Assembly (NCBI GenBank): GCA_030374765.1
Contig: JARGXX010000096.1
Location: 248,001 to 312,000, forward strand
Length of the DNA stretch: 64,000 bases
Direction: 5' to 3'
Origin: Agarophyton chilense
Taxonomy: Eukaryota > Rhodophyta > Florideophyceae > Gracilariales > Gracilariaceae
Below are positions 35,186-47,858 of this stretch, piece after piece. The position numbers and the translations under genes were made by a program. Under the pieces are notes generated by a model. It had not been told where the DNA came from. It made no database searches and saw only the letters and a list, made by a program, of their open reading frames with translations. Position 1 is the first letter of the stretch. Every line of letters starts with the position of its first letter.

Positions 35186-37001
35186 CTCTAACAGAATTTT
35201 TGCTGGGAATTCACTGGGGTTGTAGAGTACAAAGTTCACCATCAAGTAGACTTTTGTTGGTTGGCTTTACAGGTCCATTGGTATAATTATGCTCCCGTTA
35301 GAGACCCGTGGCACGCCCTCGTTTGACCCAATTTCAACACGTCTAACGAATTCCTTTTCCATGGTTTTGAACCCCCTAAACAACCTCTGTTTTGCTGGTC
35401 CAAATCGACGTTATGTCCAGTATCTTTCTCCCTATTTTACTGTTGTACATCAACCATATGACCCGTACGTTTCATTGTATTATTGTCTCGACGATCCCTA
35501 TTTTATCCCCTTCTGACCGTTTAACATGGTTCTGCTGACCGCTCAGAGTCCGACTTGACCTCCGTAGCATCAGTTTTCATGCATCCGTCCTCCTTGCGAC
35601 TGCGATTTCTATTTATCGCAGCCATTGTTAAGGCTCCTCTCTTCCCAGTGGCCTCCTTCAGCCGCACCGGGATTTCTTTTGAGGCTCTGCACGGCGGGCG
35701 TGGGCGGCACCCAACGTACTTCAGTGTCTTCGTCCTCTCCAGTGCACAATGATCGCGATGGCGCGACAAATTCGCAACCTTGCCTACGTCGGTGCTCGAT
35801 GCGTGCTGTCTGTGAGACATGTTCAGCACCTTGAGAGTGGTGGGTGTGACAGGCTCGAAGAAATGTTCGTGCTTGGCTACATGATGCTTCTAGTAAAGGT
35901 GCGCAGTTGGTAGAGACACAGCACTTGTGTGCGACGATCGGCGCGGCAGTGCGCAATCAGAATCTTCGGACACTGGCGATGGGTCGTCGGCCGGCGACGA
36001 CGGCGTACTGATGGCCGATGTGTACATGTCCAGCTGGGAGATGATGTTGGGGAATGTAATCAATGACACTTACGCGTCTCAGATGGAACTGGGGATGTCG
36101 GAGCCAAACTTGAGTTGCTGAAGAGAACAGGCCATGGTGATCGAATGAACGAATGAGTTGGTAATAAGGGGGGCCACGAAAGCGGAAAATGGTACTTGAT
36201 ATAATAAGAACGGCGGAAATCTTGATGAAAATTGACGACGGAATGCGGTAGTGTGGCTAGGGGGGGAGAATGATGTTGTGAGGACCATTACATGTGCGGT
36301 TGGATTGGGAACAACTCGACGCTCGAATGACCTCCGTCATGTCTTCCACAGTCTCCGAAAGTTTCCTCCTTTTTGCCAGCACGTTTCTCACGACTATCAC
36401 TTCCCATCTCAGCGAAATCTTGACGAAAATGGGCCATGGCGTCTGGACACTGTGATTGACGACCAAATATTTCATTCGCGGCGATTGGGAATTGATGTTA
36501 CCATCTTCAGTCTTCACAATTCGACTTATGCAGTAGTCGTTGCTCGCAATTGGGTGGTACAACGGAGAAGGCGGGGTCCCAGAAACAGAGGAAGTACGGC
36601 GCTTTGTGTAAGGGAAGTAATACTGACTTTGTTCCTATTGGTCTCGGTGTTCATACCGGCGCTGGGGTCTCAAGACGACGATTTTGCTTCCGTATTGCAG
36701 AATATACCAGTAATGTTCGGGGTTCCAACCCAGTCACCGAATACTATTCCCTAATTCTGCTATTTGAAGCAGCCGTTATAATTGCCACAGCAACTGCAGT
36801 CAATAGACGCCGCCTCGTCCCACACGAAGACACCGTTCTATTCCATTTGGTTCTTCATCAAAGTGAGTCGTCGTCACTGTCTGCCGCAATGCCTCGAAAG
36901 CATCGTTTGACACTGTCTGACGAGACTCCATTCAATTCCAGCAATCCGTCGACGCCAGCATGATCATCAATAAAGTATATTTGTAGTCTCCTCCTTCCAG
37001 A
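35186..37001. other. Element G, region downstream of the transposase
   Basis: A plus-strand frame at 36251-36754 (167 codons) and a minus-strand frame at 35521-35829 are open but resemble nothing I know; the first contains a hydrophobic run near VILTLFLLVSVFIPALG. CACTA elements often carry a second gene next to the transposase, so one of these could be a remnant, but there is no motif to prove it. Confidence 0.3.
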
Positions 37002-38825
37002 TTAAGAGGAACCGTGTACTTCGTTCGGAGGGACCGAATGTTCTAAAACTCCGATCAAACGACGTAGTATCATGACGTCCTCTTCTGTCGACTGACGAAA
37101 GGCTTTATTGATCCATCCTTCATGAAATACCTGCCGTTGATTTCGGACACGAAGTTTGTTCGCCCAGTGGAAGACTCCGACACTATAAGTTCGATTCCAT
37201 GCTGGTGAGGAGAGCTGCTGCGAAATCGTGAATTCATTGGACGTAATATCGAACTCCATCAGACGCAGTACTCTGCCAAAGTATATATCGGAAGTCGTCT
37301 CATTGTCATCCATCTCCACTGCAACGAAATAATTGGCCATGCTGCTCAGTTTTCTGGGCTCTATTCTGCCCAGGTTCAAGTACGCTGACGCTGTTTGCGT
37401 CTCTTCACCAACTAAAACACGGACTTGGGACCAGAAGATAAAAAGTTTGATCCTTGCGATAATATGTGTTGCTTCATGTTCAGACAAGCCGTCGTAATTT
37501 CGGCAGAGGTAGCTCACGAGCTAACGCCTCAATCTTCTTCCGCCATCTCCCATGTCCTCGAGCTTCATCTTTATCTTTGGTCCCCGAAGTTGTACACCTC
37601 CACAGGCTACGACGCCTTGAAAAGGGGAATGCTTTTCGATGTATGCTCGACGGGTCCCGAGCTTTAATGACTGTGCGAAAACAGCGCTTGACAACATTGA
37701 GTCTGCCGCTCTGTGCCTGGCATTCAGCTTTTCCATTATCCGACCTATGTAGCCTTCTACCCAGAATGGTGAAAAGCTAATTAGAGGGCCATACCTTCGT
37801 AAGTGCTCGCGGAGATGTAAAAGAATATGAAAAAATGACTTGCACACGTAGATCCAATCTTTTCGATAGCGATAGTATTGTGTCTCGAAATGTCGTAAGA
37901 AAGTGATGCATAAATGTTGAACGCGATAAATATCGCTTTCCACCACGAAACGTCGTGGTGTTATGTCAACAATTTCGGAAAATATGTGAAGGCCGTCGAG
38001 ATACAATGTGTGAAGTAGGCCATCGAAGATTATCTCTCCGTACGATAGTGAAAAGCGTCTGTGATCGGCTGCTTTCCAATCTCAATATTTACTATGTGGC
38101 CATTGCTGCCGAGCGAGCTGACCACACACTCCCAATCCCCATTTTACCAGCTCATTATCCAAATGTTGCACTTGCTGCGCCGATATGCAGAAGACATCAT
38201 CAAGATCGCTAAATATGATGTGGAAAATCTCTCTATGAATGTTAAAGAATAGACGCATCACTTCATGGGGGAATGAAGAGTAGGGCTCAATCCCTGGGAT
38301 TTTGAACAACACACAGCTTTCTCTGACTCCCATCTTTTTCTCAAGCTCGGAGCTTTCGGCACCGACCATTGCTCTCAACTGTTCCAAAATGGAAATGTTC
38401 TTCTCCCGAGTTCTCATGGGGAGGTTTTGAATATCGTAAAGCACTTCCATTTAACTCTAGCCGATGCCGCGTACTATTCTGAATGGGTAATAGTAGTTAT
38501 TTGTACGAACTCCTTGAATGGAGCAGTTTCTGCATGGAGCTTTGCCACTGATAGATTTTAGGCCTGATACTTTTGAGATTGCAGGCCGGTCAGCACTGAT
38601 TGAAACCAAATGCCCCCGTAATCTTCTCATCGTTTCATCATGGGACCTGAAGAACAATCCTTCGGAAGTCAAGGTGGCTCTTATCTCTTTAACCAAGGGT
38701 TTCAAGAACGATTGCAGATATTTTGGTTGACTTGGGACAAGAATGAAGGCGAGACGGAAAACATTATGAGACCTGTACCTCACGAAAGGGGAGAAGTTGA
38801 AGTTTACGGCTGCTACCGCCCACAT
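37002..38825 (-). pseudogene. TNP2-like transposase of element G
   Basis: One reading frame of about 608 codons with only three in-frame stops (at 38457-38459, 38082-38084 and 37521-37523) and no frameshift. Landmarks of the TNP2 family: NFNFSPFVRYRSHNVFRLAF at the start, SADRPAISKVSGLKSISGK followed by APCRNCSIQG (the zinc-like CRNC block that in the family reads P C R Y C), LYDIQNLPMRTREKNISI, IEPYSSFPHEVMRLFFNIH, DWKAADHRR with YGEIIFDGLL, and YGPLISFSPFWVEGYIGRIM near residue 340. It would cut and join the element ends. First exons may be missing upstream of 38825. Confidence 0.75.
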
Positions 38826-38829
38826 AGTG

Positions 38830-40800
38830 TTTTCTTGTTCTTATATACCGCGAATCCATCTGCGGGAGCCGGAATGAATACATCCCGCTTTAGGTTCGTC
38901 TCTCCATAAGAGTCTATCTTGCGACAATTAAAGAAGTTTGCGTTGTTTCTTCTCATTTCGCGATATATGTGCGTTTGTCGCAGACGAGATAGAATTGAAC
39001 CAAAGAGAATTTAGTCAACTGCTGCATAAAATTTGAAAAGTCAGAAACAAGAATCTTTGGCCATAGTTCAGTAGACTCAGGTTCAACCAGAAGATCTAGC
39101 CATTTTCTTATCAAGATCATATTTCTGTTTAGCCATGAGTCAAGTTAATGAAGAGACCAGTTTTATAACAAGTTCTCCAAGATTACAAAGGCCAAGCAGA
39201 ACTATGTTTTAACTGATCTTTCATGCACATATAAGAAAGCGAAAATTTTAGGATCTGTAACTGAAAACGCTTGGATGCTTGATAGAAACGGAATACGAGA
39301 CATACCTAATAACAACTCGAAAAAGCTTTTCAAGAAGCCATGGTGGAGGTCTTTCGGCGTTGAGTTGAGCAATGAACAACAAAAGGCACAGCTTGTGAAC
39401 TTTTGCTATCAATGATGCGTTACATTCGCATTATTAGAGAGCCGCACGATGCCGCAGACACCATTTCGTCAGAAGCATTGAGGAAGACGAGTGACCGGGC
39501 TCAATACAGATGGAAGGATCATTGTGGCTGGCCCAATGGCTTCTGCAGGAGTAACGTGGACGTTTCCAAGAAGTTGGAAAGCCTTTACACATGACCTTGA
39601 ACATCCTCCTGTTTTGAAAACAGTTTCATCATTTCATTCTTCCGCTTGTCTACAAAGTTCATGATCTTTTTGTGAGGTTTTCCGTTGATGATGCCATCGA
39701 AACAGACCAGCAGACGCGACAGGACGACAAAGATATCTCTCCTGTCGCTAGTTTTCCATGGAATGAATACGACCAATGGATGCCCCCGGCCAAGCTTTGA
39801 CGTATTAGATAATGATATTACATTCATGTTTGAATTCATGCCGGAGAGTTGAGGTTGACCTGCGAGTTTCTACATATAGGTACTCGGAACAGATGTGAGG
39901 CATAGTAGATTGATAGCACAGGGCGCCTGAGGCAACTAGAGCAAAACGCTTCGGAAAGGGGTGCACAAGTTGCGGTGGAAGTTTGGCTGGCGCCGATTTG
40001 CAACCGGTAGCGCAGAAAACATTGCGCTGTGAGCCAAAGTAACTGCATCAGGTGACGTTAAACTGCACACGCGAGCGGCGACATGCTGTGTTGGCAATGC
40101 AGAGAAGTCGAAAGCCGCAACGGAGGATAAATGCCAGCACGCTCGACAGTTAAGGTATTGATAGTTGTTAATCAGACAGCACAGCTTGCGCGCCAAGGTA
40201 GTAATAGCTCAGCACAACAGTTCAGATTTTGATTTGCGGCGGCCAGTATGAACTGTCACGGGGCCCTCGCGGAGGACGAAAAGAAGTGAAAGCCGTAGAC
40301 GGATCACGTCCCTGGAGCGACCGACGCGCGAAGGGCGCGGCGACTGAGAGGGGAGCGGAGGCGGCGGCAGCGGAGGACGGGGGTGAAGGAGGGAGGGAAA
40401 GGCGGAATGCGACGTCCACTTGCATGATGCACAGTTACGGAGTCATAAAGTAACAACGGATGGCGAACTGCCCGACAGCTAAGATTGCCAACACCACGCG
40501 CAGATGCAATTAGCACGATAAGCAACGGGAGAGGGGGATGAATTACGGGGTAATTGCAGGGTACAGATCGATCCTCTGATGATTATATGAAGTACATGGT
40601 CCCCAAAATGTGAAGCACAAAAGGAACGAACTTCGAAGCACTAAAACAAAAACCCGTGATCAACTTTCCTGGAAGAGGTCCCACACGGAGTAAACGTATG
40701 CAAGTGTGGCTGCGACAACAGCTGGTGCTCAAATTTTTTTTTAACTTCGTGTACCCGTAATTGCACTACACAGTAGAAAACACCCCGTGTTCTACCAGTA
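38830..40800. other. Element G, region upstream of the transposase
   Basis: AT-rich to 39600, then mixed. A minus-strand frame at 39585-39839 with a basic end (KKIMNFVDKRKNEMMKLF) could be an early exon of the transposase gene. At 40225-40440 there is a strikingly GC-rich purine-rich patch with an open frame on either strand but no known domain. Nothing further is recognisable. Confidence 0.35.
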
Positions 40801-40810
40801 GATTCTTCTA

Positions 40811-41525
40811 TGGTTCACTCACCGTCGATGAAGGTGGAGTCACGAGTTGGGCCGAAACCGTGCAGCACTTTCTGCGTAGCTACGCAACTTCTCATGCGAT
40901 TCGCGAAGCTATTCTAAATCTTAGAGATATTATCCAGAAGACTGCAGAAAAGGAGGTTGAGTACAGTTCAAGACTGAAAAATGCAGCTATACGCTTTGGA
41001 AATGCCCATTCCACGGACGAGAAGATGTCACTTTTTGTCGATGGACTCGATCCGACTACCAAGTCATTGATAGCCCGTCATCGGGAGAAGAACTCGAAAA
41101 CTAGTTTTCTCGAATTAGTGCAGTATGCACAGGCTGAAGGTCAAGCCGTTCGCGCTCGTCGCGGAGGTGGAACACGTCGTCTAGGGACATACACCGTCGC
41201 TAACAGGGATGGGAAACGCCCTATCAATCTAGGCAGGGTGTTGCATCTGGAGTCGCCGGAGAAATCATTCGTTTCGACGTTTACTTTCCATGATGCCAGC
41301 TATACTAAAGAAGACGCAGTTTTTAATCTGGATGATACAGAGGGGCCAGTGCGTACTACGGGTTTGCCGTCAAGTGATTCTTATGTGGAAGATGATATAT
41401 TGGCTATGGTGCCACGCCATTATCCTTACAGAAGGAGTCCGATGGTCCTGCCAGAGGGTGGATTTACTTCTCAGAAGCCTGGCTGGGTGGATACCCGTGG
41501 TACAGAACAGACACAGCTGAGGTAG
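40811..41525 (+). pseudogene. Element D gag, C-terminal part
   Basis: The frame 40761-41525 reads the capsid second half: YGSLTVDEGGVTSWAETVQH, REAILNLRDIIQKTAEKEVE, FVDGLDPTTKSLIARH, then a tail with Arg/Gly. The same blocks occur in element B (SLTADEGVVKSWPGAVQ, FIDELDPNIKSLVARF). The first residues of the frame, before 40811, belong to the end of transposon G. Confidence 0.85.
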
Positions 41526-42029
41526 AACAGGGACGGCCTGATATGTTATGGGTGCTATTGAAGACATCATTTGTTATCAGAGTACATTCTGACCTTTACA
41601 CAGGTACATCGAGTTGTCTCGAACTATGAAGCTCTCTCGGAGCAAGAACGAACCCGTGTACCGCGACAATCATATTGGAAGGCCAAAGCTGGGGGACTTG
41701 TGGATATAGTACGCGGAACTCACTCGAGAGCTCAAAAATTTGAAAGATGACAGGGTTTAGCCCCAGAAGAACAGAGGAACGTCGATGTGGCGAAAGAGAA
41801 ACCCACCTCATCGGGTATTTAAGTGTAGGAGCCCTCAGGGGGGTTAGTGGATTCAAACCCACCATACCGATCGGGGTACCGACATGGCCCAACTCCCGGG
41901 AATTTAAACCGAAGATCCTACTGAGGCAAGGAAGATCTTCGAATGTCGGGAACTATGTACAATTTGACTATATGTTAAAAAGTCCTTGAAAACGATATGT
42001 GTGCCCAAGTAGGAGGACGAATCACGTCA

Positions 42030-42540
42030 TGATTATGGCCCGAGGGAACTACAAGGTCTATGCAGAAGTCGGCTCTTCTAAAGCGCTTTTATCGCGAAGA
42101 CTCGCTGTAATAGATACGGGTGCAGGCCCGAACTTTATCAGGTAGTCTGAATTGCGCGAAGACGAGCGAGCTCGAATACAACAGGCACAGAAACCAGATA
42201 TCCGGGATGCAACCAAGAGACCGATAAAGTCTATTGGAACAAATCGACTTGTCGTTCGCCTAGGAATTCATGTTGTCATGTTAACGTTTATTGTGTGTAT
42301 CACATTGGCTGCACCAGTTGTGATCAGTTGTGACTACTGTGACAAGTTTGTCGAATCGATTCGTCCGAAAAATCGGAAGTGGAGCTGGACGAGGGCTCTA
42401 CAGTGGCAATCTTGCGCAGAACACTTCGGCTATCCACTTCATTTTCACCATTACCACCGTCATTGGAATACAAAGCCCAACTGGGCAGAAAATATCCGAA
42501 GATTCGGGTTTGTAGAATAATGGTGATACCATCAAAATGT
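42030..42540 (+). pseudogene. Element D aspartic protease
   Basis: VIDTGAGPNFI at about 42110 is the retropepsin active-site block, and PVVISCDYCDKFVESI at about 42315 is the second landmark. The stretch 41526-42030 before it carries the gag tail in pieces. Order and wording are as in element B. Confidence 0.85.
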
Positions 42541-42639
42541 CAAACATGGGTATCAGTCGTTACTGAGAAGCACAGACTTATCTTTATTCAGCAGAACGCG
42601 GCACTGTATCACACTAGTGAATTGCTAGTCGCTACCGGC

Positions 42640-44234
42640 ATTGCGCAGGTGAGCCCGAAGATCCCTTTCAGGATATTGGTGAGAAATGTTGTCTCTAAAG
42701 AGCGTCGCCTATACAAGCATCAGCTCTTTGGTATGCCGTTGCCGCACCCTTCAGTTGTGACAACGAAACACATAATCACGGCAGACGTCATAGAAGTAAC
42801 GCCCGAAGGCGAGCAGAAATCGACAGCGACAGAAGCGGTAGAGACCATGAAGAACATGAAGGAAGAGAATGTCTCTGAAGAAGAGACGGAAGAAGCCCTC
42901 GACGGCGTGAAGATAGAACACGTTCCAGAGGAGAATAAAGCAAGATTGCGCAGATTTCTGCTGAAGTTTTCACATATGTGGAGTGGAAACATTGGCCAGA
43001 TCGCAGCTACAGGACATCAAATTGACGTTGCACCGGTTACACGACCCATCGCTCAATTAACGTATCGGGCAGGCCCGAGAACTCGTCAGATCTAGCAAGA
43101 ACACGTGGAATCCATGCTGGAGATAGTTCTTTACGCTTTTGCGTTGACTGAAGAAAACTGAATGCAGTTACTGTGAGGAATACGTACCCATTACCGCGTA
43201 TGGATGAATGCATGAATAGTCTTGGAGAAGCTAATGTTTTTACTACACTTGACGCAAATTGGGGACACTGGCAGATAACAGTCACCCCAGAAGACAAAGA
43301 TAAGACTATACTTGCGTATCACGCAGGACTGTACCGCTTAAAGCGAATGCCATTCGCTTTGACCAACGCCTTTGCGACTTTTCAGCGTGCTATTGATATA
43401 ATATTATCACAGTATAAGTTGAAAACATGTCTTGTTTAATTGGATGACATCATCATTTCCAGTAAGAATATGGAAGACCATTTCGGGAATGTTGAGGGAA
43501 TCCTCGAAAAGGTACAGAAAGCTAGAATTAACTTGAAGATCAAGAAGTGTGAAGGTTTCACGGACCAAGGGAAATACCTGGGACACAGGATAAAGCCATG
43601 GAAGCTGGAAATGGAAGAAGTCCAGACCGCTGCGATTCGCGAGTTCAAACCTCTGCGAACGCGGACGCAATTGAGATATTTTCTCGGGGTTTGCAACGTC
43701 TACAGAAGATTTGGGCCGCGCTCTTCGCATATCGATGCGCCCCTTACTGCTTTCTTGAAAAAAGGACAACCCGTTCAATTGAAGGAATTCGGAAAAGCCG
43801 CAACGGAAACTATCGCAAAGCTAAAACATATGCTGACCACAGCTCCTGTGTTATCTTTTCCGAAAACAGATCTTCCTTACTCCGTCGGTACGGACGCTAG
43901 CGATTATCAGATAGGGTGTGCCCTCTTTCGAACGCACGAAGACCGCGTAAGACATCGTATTGGATACTGGTCGAGAACACTTCACCACGCAGAAAAGAAT
44001 TACTCTTTGTCAGAAAAAGAATGCCTTGCTATGGTTTGGGCTCTCACGACCCTCAGACCTTACCTACAGGGTGCTCACTTTACGGTCAATACTGATCATT
44101 CATGCCTCAGATGGTCCATGTCGATTACCGAGCCGTCGGGACGCTTAATGCGATGGCGTCTGCGCCTTTCAGAATTTGAATTCACAATCAACTACAAGAA
44201 TGGAACTTCAAACATACACGCTGACGCGTTATAG
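42640..44234 (+). pseudogene. Element D reverse transcriptase and RNase H
   Basis: Frames 42379-43095, 43173-43439 and 43440-44234. Blocks: YPLPRMDECMNSLGEANVFT, LDANWGHWQITV, YRLKRMPFALTNAFATFQRA, LDDIIISSKNMEDHF (YxDD region), KARINLKIKKCEGF, then RNase H with LPYSVGTDASDYQIGCALF and ALTTLRPYLQGAHFTVNTD. It copies RNA to DNA for element D. Fossil. Confidence 0.93.
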
Positions 44235-44488
44235 CGACTCGACACCTTGGGAGAAACCCAATTAGAAATCGATGATGAGATACCATGTTTGGTAGCGGAA
44301 AATTCCAGAACGAAAGAAGAAGATCTAGAAGATCTAGGAGAGGATTATTAAGCGGAATTACTGGTAGCCCAGGCTACGGAGACTGATCCAGAAGATCAAC
44401 TCGAACAAATCTTACTTAAAGACCTATTACTTGAACAAGTCACCGATGCCTTCTGCACGGCTATCCGCTCTCCTCTTAACGGGGGGAG

Positions 44489-45756
44489 GTGTTGCCCTTT
44501 TTTCTCGACGATCGAGGAATCTTTGTTCGAACTGTTGAATCATGTGAGAAAATCGTGATACCACACGCTCTAAAGAGCAGAGTACTGCATTTGGCACATT
44601 ATTCGCCAATGTCTGGTCATCCGGGAGGTACAGAGCTGTATCTAACCCTCGGAAGGGACTTTTTTTGGCCAACTTTGGCAATGGACTGTCAGGTCACAGC
44701 TAAGGTATGCGTAACTTGTGCGAGAAATAGATTGGAGCTCTGGAAAAAGAAGACGCCACTGAAGCGGTTCCCAGCAATCGCTACTCTACAGTGTGCCAGT
44801 ATTGAAATACTTGGGAAATTGATGCGCTCGAAGCGGGGAAACAAATACCTTTTGGGAATAACTAATCGCTTCTCTTGGCTGGTTAAGACTGTTCCGCTGA
44901 AACGGAGTACGGCTTCTGTGATAGCACGAGCGTTTATCAACCATTGGGTTTATTACTACGGACCACCGGATACTCTGCTCTCAGATAATGGCAAACAATT
45001 CGTTACAAGCTTCTTTCAAGATGTATGAAGGATATTTGGAGTTAAGAACGTGTTCAACACGACGTATCATCCGCAATGTAACGGGCAGTTTGAACGGTAC
45101 AACCCTACACTACTCGCCGCAATTCGGCACTACATCGAAGAACACCCAAAGGACTGGGATCTTTATGAAGAAACGCTTTGCTACGCGTACAATTTTCAAG
45201 TGCATTCGACGAAGAAGCTAAACCCTTTGAATTGGTAATATCTCGCCGACCAGCGGCTTTGCCAATCAAGGTAGATTCGGACAGAACCGAAGAAGAGTCA
45301 ATGCCAACGCCGGCTCAGTTTTGCATACACTGGAAATATGAGTTCCACAAACGCCCCACACAGGCTGCAAAAGAGATGGGAAAGTCCCAAGCGCGCTACA
45401 AGCGTAATTACGATGCGTCAATGCGACGGGCACTCCCGGGTATCCAAGTCGGAGGACACGTTTTCGTGAGACTGGAAAGGAAACATAGCCGGAAGACCGG
45501 AGAGGAGAAGGAACGGAAACGCCGTTATACGTTAGAGCCGATCGCTACAGGACCGCATGAAGTTGTCGATTTCGACGAATATACCGTGGTAATTCGGAGA
45601 GGTACTGAGGTGGAGCGCATTTCTCCCGATCGGGTAGTTGGTGCACCAGATCGAGAAGCTGACGTACAGCGAGAGGAATCCGCCTGTGGAGGTATTGAGG
45701 TGCAGGAGCCACCGCAGCCACTGGTTGTGCAGGAGCTTGCGAACATACCGCCATAG
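44489..45756 (+). pseudogene. Element D integrase
   Basis: Zinc-binding HHCC region with HYSPMSGHPGGTELYLTL and CVTCARN, core with CASIEILGKLMRSKRGNKYL and TLLSDNGKQFVTSFF, the TTYHPQCNGQFERYN block, and a C-terminal part (IATGPHEVVDFDEYTVVIRR) that is the GPY-type module. It would insert the element DNA. It is followed by a variable linker. Confidence 0.93.
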
Positions 45757-46320
45757 GGCAGAATAATTCCAAAACTGCCACGTGGTGAAAAGAGCTCGGA
45801 AATCCGACGTACAGGGCTGAACAACAGTTCTACGACACACGGTGCATCCGCCCATGACATAATCATAGCTCCCACTGTAGCAGTGAGAGGAGATACGGCG
45901 ATCCGCACTCTAAGCACGCAGCAAACTGCAGTTTCTCCCTCAGATCACGCGGTGGACGCGAAATAAATTGAGGATGAAACCTCAAGTAGCAGAAGTCGTG
46001 AAGGCTCTACAGGGAGTCCTGATGACAGAACAGAATCGCCATTTGGCGTAGAATCAGAAGGAACCGAAGCTGAGATCAGCAAGCCAATTCCGCAAAACGG
46101 ATTGAAGAGCGTCACCCTCCCTGATGAGGGAAGCAGGTCTCAAGAAGAGAAGAAGTACACAAGGGACAGCGCAGTTGTTAAAACGCCACATGGAGACAGT
46201 GTGACCGTATCCGCTGAACCAATTGCGGCAGATACCGAGCATTTAGGGAGACCCCCCGAACATCGGGTCATCTTAAATCCGGAAGAGAAGAAGCCCAACT
46301 AGGCAAGTCTAAGGCGTACA

Positions 46321-46785
46321 GTGGCAACTGAAGTCGCGTTTTCACCGCAAGGTTCGGAAACCCCGAGAAGGAAATTGGAAGCACAGGCCAGACCGGAAAA
46401 ATATAGGGAAACCAGACGACTGGCTTTGAGAACCCCGGAGGCGGATGAGACGAGAGATCGTGATGACACGATTCCGGACGCTGCAGCGAACGCTACGGAA
46501 CCTGTTGACAGGAGTGTCACCCCGACTAAGGTGTTCGCAACTAAGGAGATGGAATACATCATCGAGCGCATTCTAGATCATGGATTGCATGAAAAGGACA
46601 ACAGTTTACTGTTTAAAGTGCGTTGGTATGGGTATCAACCCGGAGATGATACTTGGGAGCCCATACGTAATCTATCACGATCACACGTGCTCGAGTACTG
46701 CCGACGTGCAAAATTGGATGTCCTGGACAATATTGATGACGCTCTCTTCGGTTTGGTTGTGTCAGGAGAGCCTGATCGAATCTGA
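46321..46785 (+). pseudogene. Element D chromodomain
   Basis: A 154-codon frame whose residues 79-135 form a textbook chromodomain: EYIIERILDHGLHEKDN, LLFKVRWYGYQPGDDTWEPI, SHVLEYCRR. Both aromatic positions of the methyl-lysine cage region (Y/F and W) are visible. In chromoviruses this module binds modified histones and steers integration. The preceding part is an unstructured Pro/Glu/Arg-rich linker. Confidence 0.92.
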
Positions 46786-46985
46786 TACCTACAGAAGTAT
46801 GAAGTTACCCCAGGAGGAGGAAGAATGAAGTGGAGGTCCACAAGAACTTAGAAGTGAAGCAAAAAGAGGAGAGCCCTCGCAGAAAGAAGAAGAAGCAAAG
46901 GAGTGTCAGAAGATCAAAGCGTTTTATTTTGGTTATCTCAAGACTACCTTTAGTCGGTTTGCTACTGTGCCCTCAGGCAAGAAAG

Positions 46986-47669
46986 TTAGGGATTCGGTTT
47001 ATCCCAGTTGATACACATCGAGAAGCGCAAGAGATTCAGCTTCTGCTGTCGATTTCCTCGAACAAGGTGGGGAGGAATCTCAGCGCCTTCGAGGAACTGC
47101 CTCAGATTGCCAAGCTCGCCATCGTGGGAAGTCACTGCGGGTCGTACAGGCTCAGGTACAGCGCTCTGCATCGCTGCAAGGACCACTGGCTGTATGCTGT
47201 CGTTCTCACCCAAAGCAGGATCCACGAGGATGACCTCTTCTGGCTCTTCGTTGTAATCGATTTCTTGCATCTCGTCAACGAGTACGTAGGCATTCTGAGC
47301 AGTTGGCTCGGGTATGTAACCAGTCGGCTGGGTTGGAGGCATTTCTCGCGGAGTTTCCCGCAGAACTTTGGCATGATCGCCGTCGATATGCTGGTTAGTC
47401 CAGGGGTCGTACCAGACCAATTCACCGCTGGGACCGGTTCTTCCGGGTGAATGGTTGCGACGGGGACGTTCTCTAGCCTGCTGTTCAGAAGGAACAAGGG
47501 TCCAGTCAATCTGGTCGATGACATTCATCAGGCGCAGAAATCCTTTGTGATTGGCACGTGAGCCCTGTACGAGCGACAGATCGAGATCTCTCGAAAATTG
47601 TCGAGCAATCGGGCTCATATGCCACAAACGATATGTGTCGTATACATCCCAAAGGATGAAAACGGCCAT
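46986..47669 (-). pseudogene. Element D antisense frame, C-terminal part
   Basis: A 227-codon frame against the direction of pol, beginning 200 bases after the chromodomain. The product has a mixed helical start (PIARQFSRDLDLSLVQGSRA), a Pro-rich middle, an acidic stretch (DEMQEIDYNEEPEEVILVDP) and a short C-terminal helix. No family is recognised. It lies in line with the larger antisense frame at 47859-48638, and together they fill the space between pol and the 3' LTR. Confidence 0.5.
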
Positions 47670-47858
47670 CTTCGCGATGAATTCACTGTAGACGACTACC
47701 CAATGACCGGAAAACGGATCTTTGGCGAGTAAGGAACCTACTTAGCTGATTGAATGAGGGAGCTCCACAGGACAGCCACAAGGACTCTCGATCTCATGCC
47801 AGTATTGAGGAATCGGCATGTAGCGCCCGACGCGCGGGCTATACCGAATTCGGTCTAC

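Larger units (their letters stand above)
35186..40810 (-). mobile_element. Element G: CACTA/EnSpm-type transposon with TNP2-like transposase
   Basis: G interrupts the gag of element D. Flanks carry tggttc on both sides (35180-35185 and 40811-40816), which is longer than the 2-3 bp normal for CACTA elements, so the exact duplication is unsure. The ends are imperfect inverted repeats of about 35 bases that share the block ctgg...cac.ggggt. The transposase is on the minus strand (37002-38825). The rest has no recognisable gene. Given its position it is younger than element D. Confidence 0.7.

Noticed and set aside
36251-36754. Possible host gene with a membrane segment on the plus strand of transposon G.
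   Set aside because: No family resemblance and no flanking gene structure; the hydrophobic run alone is not enough.
47008-47524. Other frames overlapping the antisense frame of element D.
   Set aside because: They shadow the longer antisense frame and have skewed composition without domains.
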